The notes below the pieces were generated by a model that was not told the DNA's origin, ran no database searches, and saw only the letters and a list, made by a program, of their open reading frames with translations. Below are positions 1 to 9,483 of a stretch of DNA of 64,000 bases, one piece after another; the first letter of the stretch is position 1, and each line of letters opens with the position of its first letter. The stretch spans positions 26,876 through 90,875 of the forward strand of contig JAFYNM010000015.1 in the NCBI GenBank assembly GCA_017549765.1, written 5' to 3'. The DNA is from Bacteroidales bacterium. Its GTDB lineage: Bacteria > Bacteroidota > Bacteroidia > Bacteroidales > WCHB1-69. The position numbers and the translations under genes were made by a program.

Positions 1-44
1 CCTTCGGCAGCTACAAGGTCAAGGATCTCAAGAAGTTCAACTAG
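1..44 (+). CDS. 3' end of an unidentified gene (partial)
   Basis: An open frame enters from the left edge and ends at TAG (42-44). The last residues read FGSYKVKDLKKFN. This is too short to assign a family. It ends 15 bases before the transporter start at 60 on the same strand, so the two are probably co-transcribed and the missing gene may say what the transporter carries. Confidence 0.6.
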   Translation, partial: FGSYKVKDLKKFN

Positions 45-59
45 AAAACCCTCCCTGCC

Positions 60-1664
<1,605 letters not shown>

Positions 1665-1731
1665 GGTTGGTCATTAGCCATTGGCCGTTGGCTATTAGCT
1701 AATAACTCATAACTTCTAACTTCAAACTCCT

Positions 1732-1773
1732 AACTGACAACTGATAACTGACAACTGATAACTGACAACTGAC
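1732..1773. repeat. 14-bp tandem repeat, three copies
   Basis: The unit AACTGACAACTGAT occurs at 1732-1745, 1746-1759 and 1760-1773 (last base changed). It lies between the convergent ends of the YfcC gene and the TPR gene. The flank 1670-1731 is similarly low-complexity (variants of TAACT and TAGC). Such short repeats between convergent genes are common in this phylum. No terminator hairpin is obvious here. Confidence 0.85.
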
Positions 1774-1778
1774 AACTC

Positions 1779-2627
1779 TCACCGTTGTTCGATCTGCCTT
1801 TTATATTCTTCCGCATAATGGTAGAACTTCTTGGCCATCTCATAGTTATGGCGCTGTTCGGCAGCCTTGGCAATGGAGATGTAGGACTCATAGACCCCCT
1901 CGCGGGAGACTAATATACCTCTATAGTAATCGTCGTTGCAGTAGCCACTGGGCATATTGTTGCAGAAATGTTCCAACGTCTGGAACACCTCCAACGCCTC
2001 GGCGGCACGTCCCTGCTGCACCAGCCACTGCCCCTTGTTGTACATCTGTTCATAAAGCTCCAAAGTGAAGTCCGACACCCGACGCTCCTGTTCTTCCGTC
2101 AGCACTGTCTTGGTATAGATGACATGGATGGTCTCCACCGCTTCGTCGAATTGCTCTTCCCGAAGCTGCAGCTGGGCCTTCATCAGCAAGGCATCGGCAT
2201 GGAGCGGGTTGTACTGCAAGGCTCTGTCCAAAAAATAATGGCACTGGGTGAGCGCATTATAATACAACTCTTCCGCAGCCTTCTGATAGAAAATGTCGTC
2301 CACATGATCACGCAGGTTCTTCAGCTTGACATCTTTAGCATCAGCCTTATACTTGACCCGCTGATAGGCCGCCCGCAGCTGATAGTAGTCTTTGTCGGGA
2401 CAATCGACCAGGGTCGGCAGCTGTCGATTCCGCAAATAATACAAATCCCGTTGGATGTCCTGCAAGAAGAGATAGTGCAGGGCGATCAACTCCGGGTCAT
2501 CCTCTGTCAGCTGACCGATACGCTCCTCCCAACGCGAGAGTTGTGACAACACCGCATCGCAGTCGGTCTGGGCACAAGCCGCGGCGACTGTCATCCAGCA
2601 TATCGAAACCAGCAAGAGACGCTTCAA
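1779..2627 (-). CDS. Exported TPR-like protein of unknown function
   Basis: 282 residues. The N-terminus MKRLLLVSICWMTVAAACAQ is a signal peptide; the AAAC-AQ end could act as a lipobox or as a signal peptidase I site. The rest is alpha-helical with tetratricopeptide character, for example YNPLHADALLMKAQLQLREE (about 136-155) and RAAEALEVFQTLEHFC (about 206-221). It begins 3 bases after the stop of the thioredoxin lipoprotein gene (2631), so it is the last gene of a murD-thioredoxin-TPR operon. TPR proteins usually act as scaffolds. I infer a periplasmic or envelope role but recognise no named family. Confidence 0.75.
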   Translation of the reverse strand: MKRLLLVSICWMTVAAACAQTDCDAVLSQLSRWEERIGQLTEDDPELIALHYLFLQDIQRDLYYLRNRQLPTLVDCPDKDYYQLRAAYQRVKYKADAKDVKLKNLRDHVDDIFYQKAAEELYYNALTQCHYFLDRALQYNPLHADALLMKAQLQLREEQFDEAVETIHVIYTKTVLTEEQERRVSDFTLELYEQMYNKGQWLVQQGRAAEALEVFQTLEHFCNNMPSGYCNDDYYRGILVSREGVYESYISIAKAAEQRHNYEMAKKFYHYAEEYKRQIEQR

Positions 2628-2630
2628 GGA

Positions 2631-3158
2631 CTACTGTGCTAAGAAATCTTCCAAGGCTTTGACCATCTCCTGTTCCGAAGGAGCCCCGACCATCTTCATG
2701 GGCTGGGTATCCTTCCCGAAGAAGATGAAGGTCGGCACACTCTGGATGCCGAACAGGGCGCATATCTCCTGAGCCTTGTCCACATCCACCTGATAAAAGA
2801 TCACTTTTCCTTTATACTGTTCCGACAGTTTGTGGAAAGTCGGCTTGAAGTTCATGCAGGGACGGCACCAGTTGGCATAGAAATCGACCACACATGGGGT
2901 TTGTCCTTTATAGCGGTAGCCCTGCGTGTCGTTCATTTCCAAAATCCTCTCTTTGAACTCTCTGGCCGTCAAAGAGATGACCTTGCCAGACAGATCCTCT
3001 TCCAGCATGGATTCACCTTCATCATCAGAAGTGGCGTATACATTGTTAGTGGCAGCGGCGGCAACCGGATCCGAAGGCTCCGTCGCTGGGGTGTTCTTCT
3101 GTTGGCAGGCTCCCATCATGACCGGGAACATCAAGGCCACAAAGAGTAGTTTCTTCAT
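2631..3158 (-). CDS. Thioredoxin-fold lipoprotein
   Basis: 175 residues. Signal peptide with lipobox MMGAC, so Cys18 should be lipidated and the protein anchored in the envelope. A linker of about 40 polar residues is followed by a thioredoxin domain: active site WCRPC at 97-101 inside VDFYANWCRPCMNF, and the cis-proline in QSVPTFIFFG near 142. This arrangement is known from Bacteroidetes periplasmic thiol oxidoreductases that reduce or isomerise disulfides in exported proteins. Its start overlaps the murD stop (ATGA, 3155-3158), which indicates translational coupling. Partner proteins are unknown. Confidence 0.85.
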   Translation of the reverse strand: MKKLLFVALMFPVMMGACQQKNTPATEPSDPVAAAATNNVYATSDDEGESMLEEDLSGKVISLTAREFKERILEMNDTQGYRYKGQTPCVVDFYANWCRPCMNFKPTFHKLSEQYKGKVIFYQVDVDKAQEICALFGIQSVPTFIFFGKDTQPMKMVGAPSEQEMVKALEDFLAQ

Positions 3159-4555
3159 AGGTTATGGTCTTTAGCGTATTCTACTATATATTGTTTGAAC
3201 AGGTCGCCCCGTTCCTCGAAATTCTTGAATTGGTTATAGCTGGCGGCGGCAGGCGACAGCAGCACCACCTTGTTGGGGGCGGTGTGTTCAAAGGCGAAGG
3301 CCACGATCTTGCGGTAGTCTTCCTCCAGGATATAATGTTCTGGCAAGGGCAGCGCGGTGGCCTGCCACTCGGAGAGGATGCGCTCGCCCGCGGGACCGGT
3401 AAAGGCGATGTTGCGAACGGGATTCTCACCCAAATAGTCTATCAGCCCTGTATAGTCAATACCCCGGTCAAAGCCGCCCAGGATGAGCGTATCGACCTTG
3501 CGCAGAGCCTTGACGGCGGCGATGGCAGCCTCGGGAATCGTGGAGATGCTGTCGTTGTAAAAGATGATGTCCTGATATTTGCCCACCATCTCCAAGCGGT
3601 GCGGAAGACCGCGGAACGAGGAGAGGCCTTGCAGGATTTCCTCGTGGGAGAGACCGAAATGACGCGCCACAGCCACAGCAGCCATGATGTTGAAATAGTT
3701 ATGACGCCCCGGCAGATGGGTGTGCTCCTTCAGGTCGTACTCATCCAACAGGGTGCTGCCATTGTAAAAACGGACCACATGGTCGTCGCACAAGGCATGG
3801 ATACCCGCATGGTGCTGCGTGCCGAAGATGACACGGTCTCGGTTCAGGTCGTAAGATTGTATCAGATTCGGAATCAGATAATCGTCACCATTATAGACAA
3901 AGAACTGGCGTTCCTCCTGGAAGCGGGCGATGTTGATTTTGGCAATCTGATAGTTGTTGAAGGAGTTGAAATGGTCGAGATGTTCCTGATAGATGTTGAG
4001 GAGGACGGCATAGTCAGGGGAGCGATGGATGAACTCGAGTTGGTGTGCCGACAGTTCCGCCACCACCACCGTCTGGGGGGTCATCTTTTCCACCACGTCA
4101 AAGAGCGGCACTCCGATATTGCCGGCCAGGACCGTCTCGCGACCCGCCTCGTGGAAAAGATGGTAGATGAGCGAAGAGGTGGTGCTCTTGCCCTTGGTGC
4201 CGGTCACTCCCACCACCTGGGCATGGAAAGCCTGCAGGAAAAGGTCTGTCTGGGATGAGATCTTTTCGGATTCCACCAGATAGTCGAGCTTGTTGAAACT
4301 GATGCCCGGGGATTTTAGGATAAGGTCGTAATCGTTCAGGTTCCGGTCGTAAGCTTCGCCGGTGATGAGCGTCACATTCGGGTCATCTTGGAAATCTTTC
4401 TCCTGAAGCAACTTGTCGCTTTTGTCGGCAACGGTGACAGGCATCGTGGGGAAATGACGACGCAGGAAATGATAGGAAGAGCTGCCCTCGCGGCCATAGC
4501 CGAGGATGATCACCTTTCTCCCTTCCAGTTTCTTCAAGATATAATCAGGATGCAT
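3155..4555 (-). CDS. murD: UDP-N-acetylmuramoyl-L-alanine--D-glutamate ligase (MurD)
   Basis: 466 residues, cytoplasmic Mur ligase. A Rossmann-like N-terminal domain opens with VIILGYGREGSSSYHFL (15-31). The ATP P-loop is VTGTKGKSTTSSLIYH (117-132), followed by the central domain with the LNIYQEHLDHFNSF stretch near 206-219 and the C-terminal ligase domain (from about 300, FRGLPHRLEMVG and FYNDSISTIPEA). It adds D-glutamate to UDP-MurNAc-L-Ala in peptidoglycan synthesis. The gene is not in a division/cell-wall cluster here but heads an operon with a thioredoxin lipoprotein. A diverged MurD paralogue cannot be excluded without seeing the rest of the genome. Confidence 0.85.
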   Translation of the reverse strand: MHPDYILKKLEGRKVIILGYGREGSSSYHFLRRHFPTMPVTVADKSDKLLQEKDFQDDPNVTLITGEAYDRNLNDYDLILKSPGISFNKLDYLVESEKISSQTDLFLQAFHAQVVGVTGTKGKSTTSSLIYHLFHEAGRETVLAGNIGVPLFDVVEKMTPQTVVVAELSAHQLEFIHRSPDYAVLLNIYQEHLDHFNSFNNYQIAKINIARFQEERQFFVYNGDDYLIPNLIQSYDLNRDRVIFGTQHHAGIHALCDDHVVRFYNGSTLLDEYDLKEHTHLPGRHNYFNIMAAVAVARHFGLSHEEILQGLSSFRGLPHRLEMVGKYQDIIFYNDSISTIPEAAIAAVKALRKVDTLILGGFDRGIDYTGLIDYLGENPVRNIAFTGPAGERILSEWQATALPLPEHYILEEDYRKIVAFAFEHTAPNKVVLLSPAAASYNQFKNFEERGDLFKQYIVEYAKDHNL

Positions 4556-4577
4556 ACAATATATTTATATGGCGCGG

Positions 4578-4585
4578 CAAAAATA
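4578..4585 (-). promoter_or_regulatory. Bacteroidetes -7 box for murD operon
   Basis: The minus strand reads TATTTTTG, matching the TAnnTTTG -7 consensus of the Bacteroidetes primary sigma factor. It lies 22 bases upstream of the murD ATG. No clear -33 TTTG was found. Confidence 0.6.
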
Positions 4586-4611
4586 GCAAAAATTACGGAG
4601 ACCGGCAATAA

Positions 4612-4638
4612 CAAAAAAGGAGTGCATTGCTGCACTCC
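4612..4638 (-). terminator. Rho-independent terminator of the tRNA operon
   Basis: On the minus strand an 8-bp stem GGAGTGCA / TGCACTCC (4619-4626 with 4631-4638, 4-base loop) is followed by six T residues. It lies about 50 bases downstream of tRNA-Gly, so it ends the Thr-Tyr-Gly transcript just before the murD promoter. Confidence 0.85.
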
Positions 4639-4689
4639 AAAAACAAACACAATTATGATTTAATGAAATGAATGATATGAAAAAATGGG

Positions 4690-4762
4690 AGCGGAAAACG
4701 GGGCTCGAACCCGCCACCTACAGCTTGGAAGGCTGTCGCTCTGCCAAATGAGCTACTTCCGC
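4690..4762 (-). tRNA. tRNA-Gly (anticodon TCC)
   Basis: A full cloverleaf can be drawn: acceptor GCGGAAG with TTTCCGC (one G-U pair), D arm with AGCTC, anticodon stem ACAGC/GCTGT around loop CTTCCAA, and T arm with GTTCGAGC. Last of three tRNAs in a minus-strand operon. CCA is not encoded. Confidence 0.95.
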
Positions 4763-4774
4763 ATAAAAAACAAG

Positions 4775-4856
4775 TGGGAGAGGAAGGATTCGAACCTCCG
4801 AAGGCTTAGCCAGCAGATTTACAGTCTGTCCCATTTGACCGCTCTGGAACTCTCCC
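4775..4856 (-). tRNA. tRNA-Tyr (anticodon GTA)
   Basis: Acceptor GGGAGAG/CTCTCCC, anticodon loop CTGTAAA giving GTA, a long variable arm as expected of bacterial tRNA-Tyr, and T loop GTTCGAAT. Middle gene of the operon, 12 bases from tRNA-Gly. Confidence 0.95.
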
Positions 4857-4885
4857 AACAATATTTTTTTTATGCCTATGCTGTG

Positions 4886-4958
4886 AGCCGATAGAGGGAC
4901 TTGAACCCACGACCGGCTGATTACAAATCAGCTGCTCTACCAACTGAGCTATATCGGC
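4886..4958 (-). tRNA. tRNA-Thr (anticodon TGT)
   Basis: Acceptor GCCGATA/TATCGGC, anticodon stem CTGAT/ATCAG with loop TTGTA in the centre giving TGT, and T loop GTTCAAGT. First gene of the three-tRNA operon, 36 bases from the -7 box. Confidence 0.95.
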
Positions 4959-4994
4959 ATATTTTAGTCAAAGAACTCGTGTTGTTTGCGGCTG

Positions 4995-5002
4995 CAAAAA
5001 TA
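4995..5002 (-). promoter_or_regulatory. -7 box of the tRNA-Thr-Tyr-Gly operon
   Basis: The minus strand reads TATTTTTG followed by CAGCCGC, a close match to the Bacteroidetes -7 consensus, 36 bases before the tRNA-Thr 5' end. Confidence 0.65.
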
Positions 5003-5012
5003 GACTTTTTTC

Positions 5013-5046
5013 AATATCCCGCGCCACTTATGGGGATATTTTTTTG
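5013..5046 (+). terminator. Terminator-like hairpin without an obvious gene to end
   Basis: AATATCCC (5013-5020) pairs with GGGATATT (5033-5040), and a T run follows on the plus strand. The genes to its left are on the minus strand, so it is not the end of a known plus transcript. It sits just upstream of the tRNA operon promoter and could insulate it. A second similar motif (CCGCCACTTAT, then A-rich) occurs near 5134. Confidence 0.4.
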
Positions 5047-5205
5047 AATATTTTTTCATCATTCTTATAATCAAGTAGATATGTTGAATTTTTCTCGATT
5101 AAGAAACGCTCATACTGACATTTTTTCCCTTTCCCGCCACTTATTATGGCAGAAAAAAAAGGAGAATAAAGCAGGCAACAGGTGATTTTCATCCAAACAC
5201 ATAGT
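5047..5205. other. Intergenic AT-rich stretch, no gene seen
   Basis: This is the left part of the roughly 500-base gap between tRNA-Thr and acpP. It is rich in A and T runs. The open frames in it have no signal peptide, no family match and no codon bias, and I do not support any of them. The right part of the gap holds the sigma-54-like site and the acpP promoter. Confidence 0.6.
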
Positions 5206-5221
5206 TTGGCACGACCTTTGC
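5206..5221 (+). promoter_or_regulatory. Sigma-54-type (-24/-12) promoter
   Basis: TTGGCACGACCTTTGC matches the RpoN consensus YTGGCACGrNNNTTGC at every fixed position, with the -24 GG (5208-5209) and -12 GC (5220-5221) correctly spaced. It lies 236 bases upstream of acpP on the same strand. Start of transcription would be near 5233. Whether it drives acpP with a long leader, a small RNA, or a short peptide is not decided by the sequence. Confidence 0.6.
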
Positions 5222-5424
5222 GTTGTTGCGGGATGTGTTCTCCAAACAGGCACAAAAAAACGGTATGTACGAACCTTGGGAAGAGAGAGGCAGACAGCGA
5301 AAAAAGCAGGCAGGCTATTCTGTATAACATTCTAGTTTTCAAATCAATAAAAGAAATTTCGGCTAATTGCACCCTTTTTCAGGCTCCTACAAACACAAAA
5401 AAACGAGCATATTAAAAATAATTG

Positions 5425-5432
5425 TATTTTTG
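5425..5432 (+). promoter_or_regulatory. -7 box of acpP-fabF-rnc
   Basis: TATTTTTG followed by CCGCC, 24 bases upstream of the acpP ATG. It is the housekeeping promoter of the fatty-acid operon, downstream of the sigma-54-type site. Confidence 0.7.
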
Positions 5433-5456
5433 CCGCCAAATTTAAAAACTATTATT

Positions 5457-5699
5457 ATGTCAGAAATTTTAGAAAAAGTACAATCCATCATTGCCGACAA
5501 ACTGAGTGTAAACCCAGCTGAGGTAACGCCGGAAAAAAGTTTCTCCGATGATTTAGGTGCGGATTCTTTGGACACCGCAGAATTGGTATTGGATTTTGAG
5601 AATGCTTTCGGCATCAAGATGCCGCAAGAGGAAATGGAAAACATCATCACGGTTGGTGATGCCATCAATGCCATTGAAAAATTAGTTGCTGAGAAATAA
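5457..5699 (+). CDS. acpP: Acyl carrier protein
   Basis: 80 residues, acidic, four-helix carrier of growing acyl chains in type II fatty acid synthesis. The phosphopantetheine attachment motif is GADSLD with Ser37. The start MSEILEKVQSII is the usual AcpP N-terminus, and the ATG at 5457 is 24 bases after a -7 box; a longer upstream extension in frame has no family support. fabF follows after 15 bases. Confidence 0.98.
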   Translation: MSEILEKVQSIIADKLSVNPAEVTPEKSFSDDLGADSLDTAELVLDFENAFGIKMPQEEMENIITVGDAINAIEKLVAEK

Positions 5700-5714
5700 T
5701 ACCACTGTTTCTTT

Positions 5715-6968
5715 ATGGAACTTCAACGAGTAGTTATTACCGGCATGGGGGCGATAACCCCCATCGGAAATAACGTTGATGAGTATTGGGCTGCATTACT
5801 AAAGGGTACTTTAGGCGTGGGGCCCATTACTCATTTTGATCCGGAGAAGTTCGCAACCCGTTTTGCGTGCGAAGTCAAGAACTTGAATGTGACGGACTTC
5901 ATCCCGCACAAGACTTTGTTGCGTATGGATCCTTGTGCCCAGTTCGCGATGGTCAGCACCATGGAGGCCATTGCCGACTCGGGGCTTGACTTGGAGAAGG
6001 TCAACAAGGAGCGCATCGGAGTCATCTTTGGATCCGGCATCGGGGGGTTCACCTCGATGATGGACAGTGCGATTGCCTTTGTGGACAGCGACCGCACCCC
6101 GCGTTTCAGTCCCTACCTGCTCATCAAGGTCTTGGGGGACGTGATCTCGGGCCACATCTCCCTGAAATATGGTTTCAGAGGTCCCAACTACATCACCTCG
6201 GCGGCGTGCGCCTCGGCGGCGAATGCCATCGGGGACGCGATGCATCTCATCCAGTTGGGCAAGGCGGACATCATCGTCACGGGCGGCACAGAGGCGAGCA
6301 TCAACGAGACGGCCATCGGCGGTTTCAACGCGATGCACGCCCTCTCGACGCGCAACGACGACTATCTGCATGCCTCCCGGCCCTTCGACCGCGACCGTGA
6401 CGGCTTTGTCATGGGCGAAGGCGCCGCGACGCTCATCCTGGAGCGACTGGACCACGCCCTGGCCCGCGGCGCCAAGATCTACGGCGAACTGGGCGGCGTC
6501 GGCATGACAGCCGACACCTTCCACATCACCGCCCCCGCGCCCGACGGCATCAGCGCCAGCACCTCCATGCGCCTCGCCATGCAAGACGCCAACATCAAAC
6601 CCGAAGAGGTGGACTATATCAACATGCACGGCACCTCGACCCCACAAGGCGACCTCTCCGAATGCGTCGCCATCCAGCACACCTTCGGCGAACACGCCAG
6701 CAAGCTGCTGCTCAACTCCACCAAGTCCATGACCGGCCACCTGCTCGGCGCAGGCCCCGCCATCGAGACCGTGGCCATCCTTAAGTCCATCCAGCACAAC
6801 ATCGTACACCCGACCGTGAACTTGATGCATCTCGACGAGCGCATCTCCCCGGAATGGAACTTCTGCGCCAACGGTCCTGTGCAGCGCCCCATCAACGTCG
6901 TGCTGTCCAACTCCTTCGGATTCGGAGGCCACAACGTCTCCCTCCTCTACAAACGCTATACAGCCTAG
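5715..6968 (+). CDS. fabF: Beta-ketoacyl-ACP synthase II
   Basis: 417 residues, full length. It condenses malonyl-ACP with acyl-ACP to elongate fatty acids. Thiolase-fold catalytic triad: Cys165 in TSAACASAANAIGDAM, His305 in MHGTSTPQGD, and His342 in MTGHLLGAG with Lys337 before it. The C-terminal SNSFGFGGHN signature is present. It lies between acpP and rnc on one strand, the order commonly seen in bacteria. From about 6050 onward the codons turn strongly GC-rich compared with acpP. Confidence 0.98.
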   Translation: MELQRVVITGMGAITPIGNNVDEYWAALLKGTLGVGPITHFDPEKFATRFACEVKNLNVTDFIPHKTLLRMDPCAQFAMVSTMEAIADSGLDLEKVNKERIGVIFGSGIGGFTSMMDSAIAFVDSDRTPRFSPYLLIKVLGDVISGHISLKYGFRGPNYITSAACASAANAIGDAMHLIQLGKADIIVTGGTEASINETAIGGFNAMHALSTRNDDYLHASRPFDRDRDGFVMGEGAATLILERLDHALARGAKIYGELGGVGMTADTFHITAPAPDGISASTSMRLAMQDANIKPEEVDYINMHGTSTPQGDLSECVAIQHTFGEHASKLLLNSTKSMTGHLLGAGPAIETVAILKSIQHNIVHPTVNLMHLDERISPEWNFCANGPVQRPINVVLSNSFGFGGHNVSLLYKRYTA

Positions 6969-6973
6969 AGCTT

Positions 6974-7663
6974 ATGAATCACTCCGACAAAGAAATACGG
7001 TGCTATTTCAAGAACATCTTCGGGGTGCGCATTCACAATATCGAACCATACAAGATAGCCCTCACCCATCGCTCCTCAGCCAGCAACGACAAACAGTTCC
7101 GCAAGTTCAACAACGAGCGCCTGGAATACCTTGGCGACACCGTGCTGAGCACCGTCATTGCCGACTATCTGTTCCACAAATACCCGCTGGCCAAGGAGGG
7201 GGAGCTCACCCAGCTCCGCTCCAAACTCGTCAACCGCGCCCGCCTCAACAAGCTGGCCATCAAACTCGGACTTCATGAGATGATCCGCACCGGCGCCAAC
7301 ATCTCCGGAGGCAGCATCGACGGCAACGCCCTGGAAGCCGTCATCGGCGCCATCTATCTTGACCACGGCTTCAAGAAGACCTACAAGATCCTCATCCAGC
7401 ATATCTTCCTCACCCATCTCGATATTGAAAGCATCAAAGAGGAGGAGAATGACTATAAGAGCCAAATGTTCATCTGGGCCCAGAAACACAAGAAAAAGAT
7501 CCGTTTCCAGAACGATACGGCCAACGACTCCCAGAAGCACAACTTCCACTCCCAGATCTTTATAGGCGAGGAAATGATAGCCGAAAGCGACGGCCTGTCC
7601 ATCAAACAGGCAGAGCAGCTGGCCTCTGAAAAAGCCTGGCATCTCCTGAATCCTGAGGATTGA
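6974..7663 (+). CDS. rnc: Ribonuclease III
   Basis: 229 residues. It cleaves double-stranded RNA in rRNA and mRNA processing. The endonuclease signature NNERLEYLGDTVLS (46-59) carries Glu48 and Asp55, and the second acidic patch NALEAVIGAIYLDHG has Glu121. A double-stranded RNA-binding domain follows (about 155-227, ending in AEQLASEKAWHLL). The ATG at 6974 is 5 bases after the fabF stop; a longer frame upstream would overlap fabF and is rejected. No hairpin terminator is evident before the T run after the stop. Confidence 0.97.
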   Translation: MNHSDKEIRCYFKNIFGVRIHNIEPYKIALTHRSSASNDKQFRKFNNERLEYLGDTVLSTVIADYLFHKYPLAKEGELTQLRSKLVNRARLNKLAIKLGLHEMIRTGANISGGSIDGNALEAVIGAIYLDHGFKKTYKILIQHIFLTHLDIESIKEEENDYKSQMFIWAQKHKKKIRFQNDTANDSQKHNFHSQIFIGEEMIAESDGLSIKQAEQLASEKAWHLLNPED

Positions 7664-7704
7664 TTTTTTTTTTCGACAATCATTGCATTTTCCATTTCTT
7701 TTTA

Positions 7705-7712
7705 TATTTTTG
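7705..7712 (+). promoter_or_regulatory. -7 box of the T9SS thioredoxin-fold gene
   Basis: TATTTTTG followed by CGC, 52 bases before the ATG at 7764. TTG at 7683-7685 lies about 19 bases upstream and may be a weak -33 element. Confidence 0.6.
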
Positions 7713-7763
7713 CGCTTTCATAAAAAACGCAATTACATTATTCATTTATCAATTAAAACCATT

Positions 7764-9419
7764 ATGAAAAAATTATCTCTACTCTTTTGCATGTGTGCTT
7801 TCGCCACCCTGGCTTTTGCACAGCTGCCGAACTTAAGCTACGCTCCGGCCTTCACCGGCTATGAAATCAACAAGACTGACGGTACCATCAACACCACCAC
7901 GCCCATCGTGCTTTACGACTGGACAGATGCCGGTTATCCTGTCTTCATCGATGTGTTCGCTACCTGGTGCGGTCCCTGCTGGTCATTCCACTCCGCCGGA
8001 TATTTCGAGAACCTCTATTCCCAGTATGGTCCTAACGGCTCCAACCAGCTTCGTGTTATTGGTATCGAGGGCAGCAATGGCAACTATGCATCCCTTAGCG
8101 GCACTGGCGCTGACGCAGGTGGCAACTCCACCCAAGGCAACTGGCTGAACGGTGTGGAATATCCTATCATCCCGTTAAAAATGTCCCCCAACACCACCGC
8201 TTTCGACAATGACTATTCCATCGCTTATTTTCCTACCATTTATATGGTTTCGCCTAACCGTTTGGTTTTTGAAGTCGGCCAGAAGTCCACTGCAAATCTG
8301 TATGCAGCCATCAACAACCTTACCCCTGTTGGTTTCAACGACAACCTCGCAAACAACGCATTAGCCGTTGAAGTCAACGGTTTCCACCCCCCGTACTATT
8401 GTGGTGCAACCATAAACCCGACCTTCAGACTCCAAAACTTGGGCAACGATCCTTTGACCTCTGCCAGCATCATCCTCAACTTTGACGGCCAGACCTCCAC
8501 ATTCAACTGGACCGGCAACCTCAGCAAGTGGCAAATTGAGACCGTCACCCTGCCGCAGATTTCCACCAACGATGGTGGCCAGCACTCCTACTCCGTCACC
8601 GTTGACCAGGTGAACGGCGTTGCTGATTCAGACCCTGTCTGGAACACCAAAAGCACCACCTTCAACGTGCAAGTCACTCCTGACGCATCACCCATCAATG
8701 AGGACTTCAACAGCGGCATCCCTTCAGACTGGTCCGTTGCCAACGACCTGTTGTTCGCCTATGGCCTCAGCACAACACATAGCGGCGCCGTCGTGTTTAA
8801 CGCCTACAGTTTTGACAGTGGCACTATCGACGAGCTCTATCTGCCCTACAAGAACCTCTCCAACTTCCAAACCCCTGTCCTGAAATTCGACGTGGCTTAC
8901 AGACAATACAGCACCAACTACTCCGAGAGACTTAGAGTGCTCTACTCCACTGACTGTGGTCAGAACTGGACTCCTATCTACACCAAATCCGGCCAAACCT
9001 TGGCTACGGTAACCTCCACCACTACAGCCAGCTATATGCCTACGGAGTCTCAATGGCGCACCGAACTGGTTGACCTGTCCAGCATCTCCAACAAGGAGGC
9101 TGTGATCTTGAAATTTGAATTCCGCAGCGGTTATGGCAACAATGTATGGATTGACAATGTATTTGTCGGCGACGGCACCGGCATTGTGGAGAACGAGTCT
9201 GAGTTCAAACTCTACCCGAACCCCGTCCAGAACATGCTGAACATCGAAACCGACGAGATGATCGAAAGCATCGAGATCTACAACCTGCAAGGCCAGCTGG
9301 TTCAAGTGGAGACGGGCAACGTCAACACCATCAACGTCAGCAATCTTGCTAACGGCAACTACTTCGCCCGTATCATGACGGCCAACGGCACCTTCACCCA
9401 GAGATTCACAAAAGAGTAA
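7764..9419 (+). CDS. Secreted thioredoxin-fold protein with T9SS type A sorting domain
   Basis: 551 residues. Signal peptide MKKLSLLFCMCAFATLAFAQ, then a TlpA/thioredoxin-like domain (about 25-190) with a perfect CxxC active site WCGPC at 68-72 within FIDVFATWCGPCWSF. The middle (about 200-320) is beta-rich and Ig-like; the part starting INEDFNSGIPSDWS resembles cleaved-adhesin/MAM-like lectin domains of Porphyromonas proteins. The end FKLYPNPVQNMLNIETDE...ANGNYFARI is a type A sorting domain (Por_Secre_tail). I infer export by Sec and then T9SS to the surface or medium. The start MKKLSLLF was chosen over an upstream extension because it begins the signal peptide. Monocistronic: promoter before, strong terminator after. 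Confidence 0.85.
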   Translation: MKKLSLLFCMCAFATLAFAQLPNLSYAPAFTGYEINKTDGTINTTTPIVLYDWTDAGYPVFIDVFATWCGPCWSFHSAGYFENLYSQYGPNGSNQLRVIGIEGSNGNYASLSGTGADAGGNSTQGNWLNGVEYPIIPLKMSPNTTAFDNDYSIAYFPTIYMVSPNRLVFEVGQKSTANLYAAINNLTPVGFNDNLANNALAVEVNGFHPPYYCGATINPTFRLQNLGNDPLTSASIILNFDGQTSTFNWTGNLSKWQIETVTLPQISTNDGGQHSYSVTVDQVNGVADSDPVWNTKSTTFNVQVTPDASPINEDFNSGIPSDWSVANDLLFAYGLSTTHSGAVVFNAYSFDSGTIDELYLPYKNLSNFQTPVLKFDVAYRQYSTNYSERLRVLYSTDCGQNWTPIYTKSGQTLATVTSTTTASYMPTESQWRTELVDLSSISNKEAVILKFEFRSGYGNNVWIDNVFVGDGTGIVENESEFKLYPNPVQNMLNIETDEMIESIEIYNLQGQLVQVETGNVNTINVSNLANGNYFARIMTANGTFTQRFTKE

Positions 9420-9440
9420 TCATAAATCCTTATATTCAAA

Positions 9441-9472
9441 AACGCCTCCGCAACCCGGGGGCGTTTTTTTTG
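9441..9472 (+). terminator. Strong rho-independent terminator
   Basis: A 10-bp stem AACGCCTCCG / CGGGGGCGTT (one G-U pair) with loop CAACC, followed by eight T residues. It ends the T9SS thioredoxin-fold gene 22 bases after its stop. Confidence 0.92.
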
Positions 9473-9483
9473 TCTGGGGAAAT

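Noticed and set aside
5028-5372. A 114-codon minus-strand frame in the tRNA-Thr/acpP gap
   Set aside because: No family match, AT-driven composition, and it would run across the tRNA promoter region and the sigma-54-type site. The short plus-strand frame at 5182-5415 is also not supported as a gene.
5811-6932. A 373-codon minus-strand frame inside fabF
   Set aside because: It is antisense to a fully conserved fabF with all catalytic residues; the high GC third positions of the real gene leave few stops on the other strand. The translation has no family features.
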